From positions 3,472,001-3,536,000 of the forward strand of contig NZ_AP027272.1 of NCBI RefSeq assembly GCF_036322805.1: a DNA stretch of 64,000 nucleotides, in the 5' to 3' direction. Shown here one piece after another: positions 62,065-64,000 of the stretch. This DNA comes from Planctobacterium marinum (GTDB lineage: Bacteria > Pseudomonadota > Gammaproteobacteria > Enterobacterales > Alteromonadaceae). A program made the position numbers and the translations under genes. Under the pieces are notes generated by a model. The model saw nothing but the letters and a program-made list of their open reading frames with translations, had not been told where the DNA came from and made no database searches. Position 1 is the first letter of the stretch. Every line of letters begins with the position of its first letter.

Positions 62065-63663
62065 ATGGAAGTCGATAAAACATTACTTGAACTGGTACAT
62101 GTTGGTATCGAATTGTCTACGGAAACTGACACCACTAAGCTATTGGAAAAGATACTGCTGGCCGCAAAACGACTTTCTAATGCCGACGGCGGAACAATTT
62201 ACGGTGTAACCGAAGATAAAAAACTCAAATTCGATACCCTGTTCAACGACAGTATGGAAATGTACATGGGAGGCTCATCAGGTAAGCCCATCCCTTTCCC
62301 TGCCATTCCCATATTCACGGATGAAGGACAGGTAAACACTTCAGCTTTAGTGGCCCACTCTGCCGCCATCCAGGAAGTGATCAATATCGAGGATGTCTAC
62401 GCAGTAACGGAATACGACTTGTCCGGCCCACGTAACATGGATAGTAAAACCGGTTACCACACTCAATCCGTGTTGTGTATTCCCATGACCAATCACGAAG
62501 GGGATCTAAATGGCGTTTTGCAGTTAATCAATGCCCAAGATGATGACGATAAGGTCATGCCATTTACGCCGGATGTAGAAAAATCAATTCGCGCACTCGC
62601 ATCTCTGGCCGCAGTTGCCCTGACCAATAGACAGCTCATCGACAGTATGGAAAACCTGTTCCAGTCCTTTACCCGCCTGATCGCACAAGCAATCGATGAA
62701 AAATCACCGTACACTGGTGGTCACTGTCGTCGGGTACCAGAATTGACCATGATGATTGCAGACGCAGTCTGTCGTTTTGAAGATGGTCCACTCAAAGATT
62801 TTGACATGACAGAGGAAGAAAAAAACGAGCTCAGTATCGCAGGCTGGTTACATGATTGTGGAAAGATAGCAACACCCGAATACGTGATGGATAAATCCAA
62901 AAAACTGGAATGCGTGTTTGACCGCATTGAAATGGTAAAAACGCGATTTGAAGTGGCAAAACGCGATATAGAACTGGAACACTTACGTAAAATCGCTGTG
63001 GCGAGCGAGCAAGAAAAAGCGCAAATGCAATCTTCTTTGCAACAGGCTTTAAACCAGATCAGTGACGATTATTTATTTGTCGAAAAAGCCAATACTGGTG
63101 GTGAGTTTATGACGCCCGACGACCAACAGCGTATTGCGGATATTGGCCAATCCAGATCGGTTATACTCAATGGCGAATCAGTGCCACTGCTCAGTGAAGA
63201 AGAGATCTACAACCTACAGGTTGCTCGCGGTACCCTAAACACAGAAGAACGGCAAGTGATTAATCGCCATATGGATATCACCATTTCCATGCTGGAATCT
63301 TTGCCTTTTCCCAAACACCTGCAAAAAGTGCCTGAATACGCTGGCGGTCACCATGAAAAAATGGATGGTACTGGCTATCCCAAAGGGCTGACTCGAGATG
63401 AAATGTCCATCCCCGCCAGAATGATGGCCATCGCCGACATTTTCGAAGCATTAACGGCTTCTGACAGACCTTACAAGCCCGCCAAGAAGATCAGCGAGTG
63501 TCTGAAGATTATGGGCTTTATGTGTAAAGATCAACATATCGATCCCGACCTGTTTGAGATATTCGTGAAGGAAAAAGTTTATCAGCAGTATGCCGATGAG
63601 TTTCTGGCAGACGACCAGGTGGATCAAGTTAACTGGGACAACATTCCGGGTTTTGTTTATTAA
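62065..63663 (+). CDS. GAF / HD-GYP cyclic di-GMP phosphodiesterase
   Basis: A 532-residue cytoplasmic protein. Residues about 20-190 are a GAF domain (LLEKILLAAKRLSNADGGTIYGV, VLCIPMTNHEGDLNGVLQLINA). The HD-GYP domain starts near residue 205: HD at 263-264 (WLHDCGKIATPEYVMDKS), HHE at 429-431 and the GYP signature at 437-439 (HHEKMDGTGYPKG). An extra ~110 residues with a coiled-coil stretch (IELEHLRKIAVASEQEKAQMQ) sit between HD and HHE, making the domain longer than usual. It should hydrolyse c-di-GMP. GTAGGAG precedes the ATG, 10 bp after the cyclase stop, so the two genes are one transcript. Confidence 0.93.
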   Translation: MEVDKTLLELVHVGIELSTETDTTKLLEKILLAAKRLSNADGGTIYGVTEDKKLKFDTLFNDSMEMYMGGSSGKPIPFPAIPIFTDEGQVNTSALVAHSAAIQEVINIEDVYAVTEYDLSGPRNMDSKTGYHTQSVLCIPMTNHEGDLNGVLQLINAQDDDDKVMPFTPDVEKSIRALASLAAVALTNRQLIDSMENLFQSFTRLIAQAIDEKSPYTGGHCRRVPELTMMIADAVCRFEDGPLKDFDMTEEEKNELSIAGWLHDCGKIATPEYVMDKSKKLECVFDRIEMVKTRFEVAKRDIELEHLRKIAVASEQEKAQMQSSLQQALNQISDDYLFVEKANTGGEFMTPDDQQRIADIGQSRSVILNGESVPLLSEEEIYNLQVARGTLNTEERQVINRHMDITISMLESLPFPKHLQKVPEYAGGHHEKMDGTGYPKGLTRDEMSIPARMMAIADIFEALTASDRPYKPAKKISECLKIMGFMCKDQHIDPDLFEIFVKEKVYQQYADEFLADDQVDQVNWDNIPGFVY

Positions 63664-63683
63664 TCAAGAGCAGGCAATGGATA

Positions 63684-64000
63684 ATGACTGATCGGGATGA
63701 ATTTGCACTGATATTGTCAGGCGGTGGCGCGCGAGCTGCCTACCAAATAGGGGTTTTAAAATCCCTAACCCAATACCTGCCGCGCAATCACAAACTGCCC
63801 TTTCCGGTTTTGTGTGGCACTTCCGCCGGAGCCATTAATGCAACGGCCCTGGCTTGTTACGCTTCCTGCTTTCACCTGGGGGTTCGAAAGCTTGAATGGG
63901 TGTGGAAGAATTTCAAAACCGAACAAGTTTATGATGCATCGCTATCTGAAGTGGCAGGCTACATCACTCGAAATTATTTGTCCTCATGGCGCTCTGAAAA
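63684..64000 (+). CDS. Patatin-like phospholipase, 3' end outside window
   Basis: The ATG at 63684 gives 105 codons to the edge. The oxyanion motif GGGxR (ILSGGGARAAYQIGVL) and the nucleophile elbow GxSxG (LCGTSAGAINA) are present in normal spacing; the catalytic Asp would lie outside. No signal peptide, so a cytoplasmic RssA/YchK-type lipase or acyl hydrolase is likely. It starts 20 bp after the HD-GYP gene, so it is probably part of the same transcript. Confidence 0.9.
   Translation, partial: MTDRDEFALILSGGGARAAYQIGVLKSLTQYLPRNHKLPFPVLCGTSAGAINATALACYASCFHLGVRKLEWVWKNFKTEQVYDASLSEVAGYITRNYLSSWRSE

Overview
The window is a stretch of gammaproteobacterial chromosome, most likely a marine Alteromonadales-type organism. 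The evidence is the family content and order: sodium-type stator genes pomAB beside thiI and xseB-ispA-dxs, a complete nrdR-ribD-ribC-ribBX-ribH-nusB-thiL-pgpA cluster, and radA followed by large PilZ proteins. All major proteins look gammaproteobacterial and the base composition is moderate throughout. I found no tRNA, rRNA, CRISPR array, phage or transposase gene. The first and last genes are cut by the window edges.

Layout. 1-1402 (minus): 5' part of an M16 zinc peptidase. 1626-3856 (plus): HPt protein, pseudouridine synthase and ketopantoate reductase, ending in a 4-bp overlap with convergent thiI. 3853-7118 (minus): thiI, then pomB and pomA. 7363-10429 (plus): xseB-ispA-dxs, the start of isoprenoid synthesis. 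10400-16364 (minus): riboflavin, thiamine-kinase and housekeeping cluster, read nrdR>ribD>ribC>ribBX>ribH>nusB>thiL>pgpA. 16499-20324 (minus): an unrecognised small protein, an exported S9 peptidase and glyA. 20575-22242 (plus): ettA. 22243-22747: gene-free but densely palindromic DNA. 22748-24100 (minus): radA. 24258-29259 (plus): two tandem paralogous double-PilZ proteins. 29282-33789 (minus): a four-gene ABC/GldG-like/DUF4340 operon. 34056-38898 (plus): M3 peptidase, trmO and proS.

39025-64000 (plus) is the accessory and most interesting part. It holds a TPR/outer-membrane beta-barrel protein resembling Slam (type XI secretion), an exported FecR-domain protein with 24 SDE tripeptide repeats and a TbpB-like C-terminal region, and a 5542-residue exported repeat protein. 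That giant has a fibronectin-like domain, about two dozen cadherin/Ig-like domains, two copies of an unrecognised ~570-residue module, seven ~106-residue repeats and C-terminal delta-60 beta-propeller repeats. It is followed by an MBL-fold hydrolase, a CHASE2 class III cyclase, a GAF/HD-GYP phosphodiesterase and a patatin-like lipase, with short gaps or overlaps. I infer a surface or secreted protein locus joined to a cAMP/c-di-GMP signalling module.

Strongest leads: the multi-hairpin element with GGGA loops at 22533-22705 and the 109-bp inverted-repeat element just before it; the Slam-like/FecR pair; the giant protein with recently duplicated repeats and unknown modules; and the cyclase/MBL/HD-GYP cluster. 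Coordinates, motifs and repeats were read from the sequence. Functions rest on family resemblance judged by eye, without database searches.
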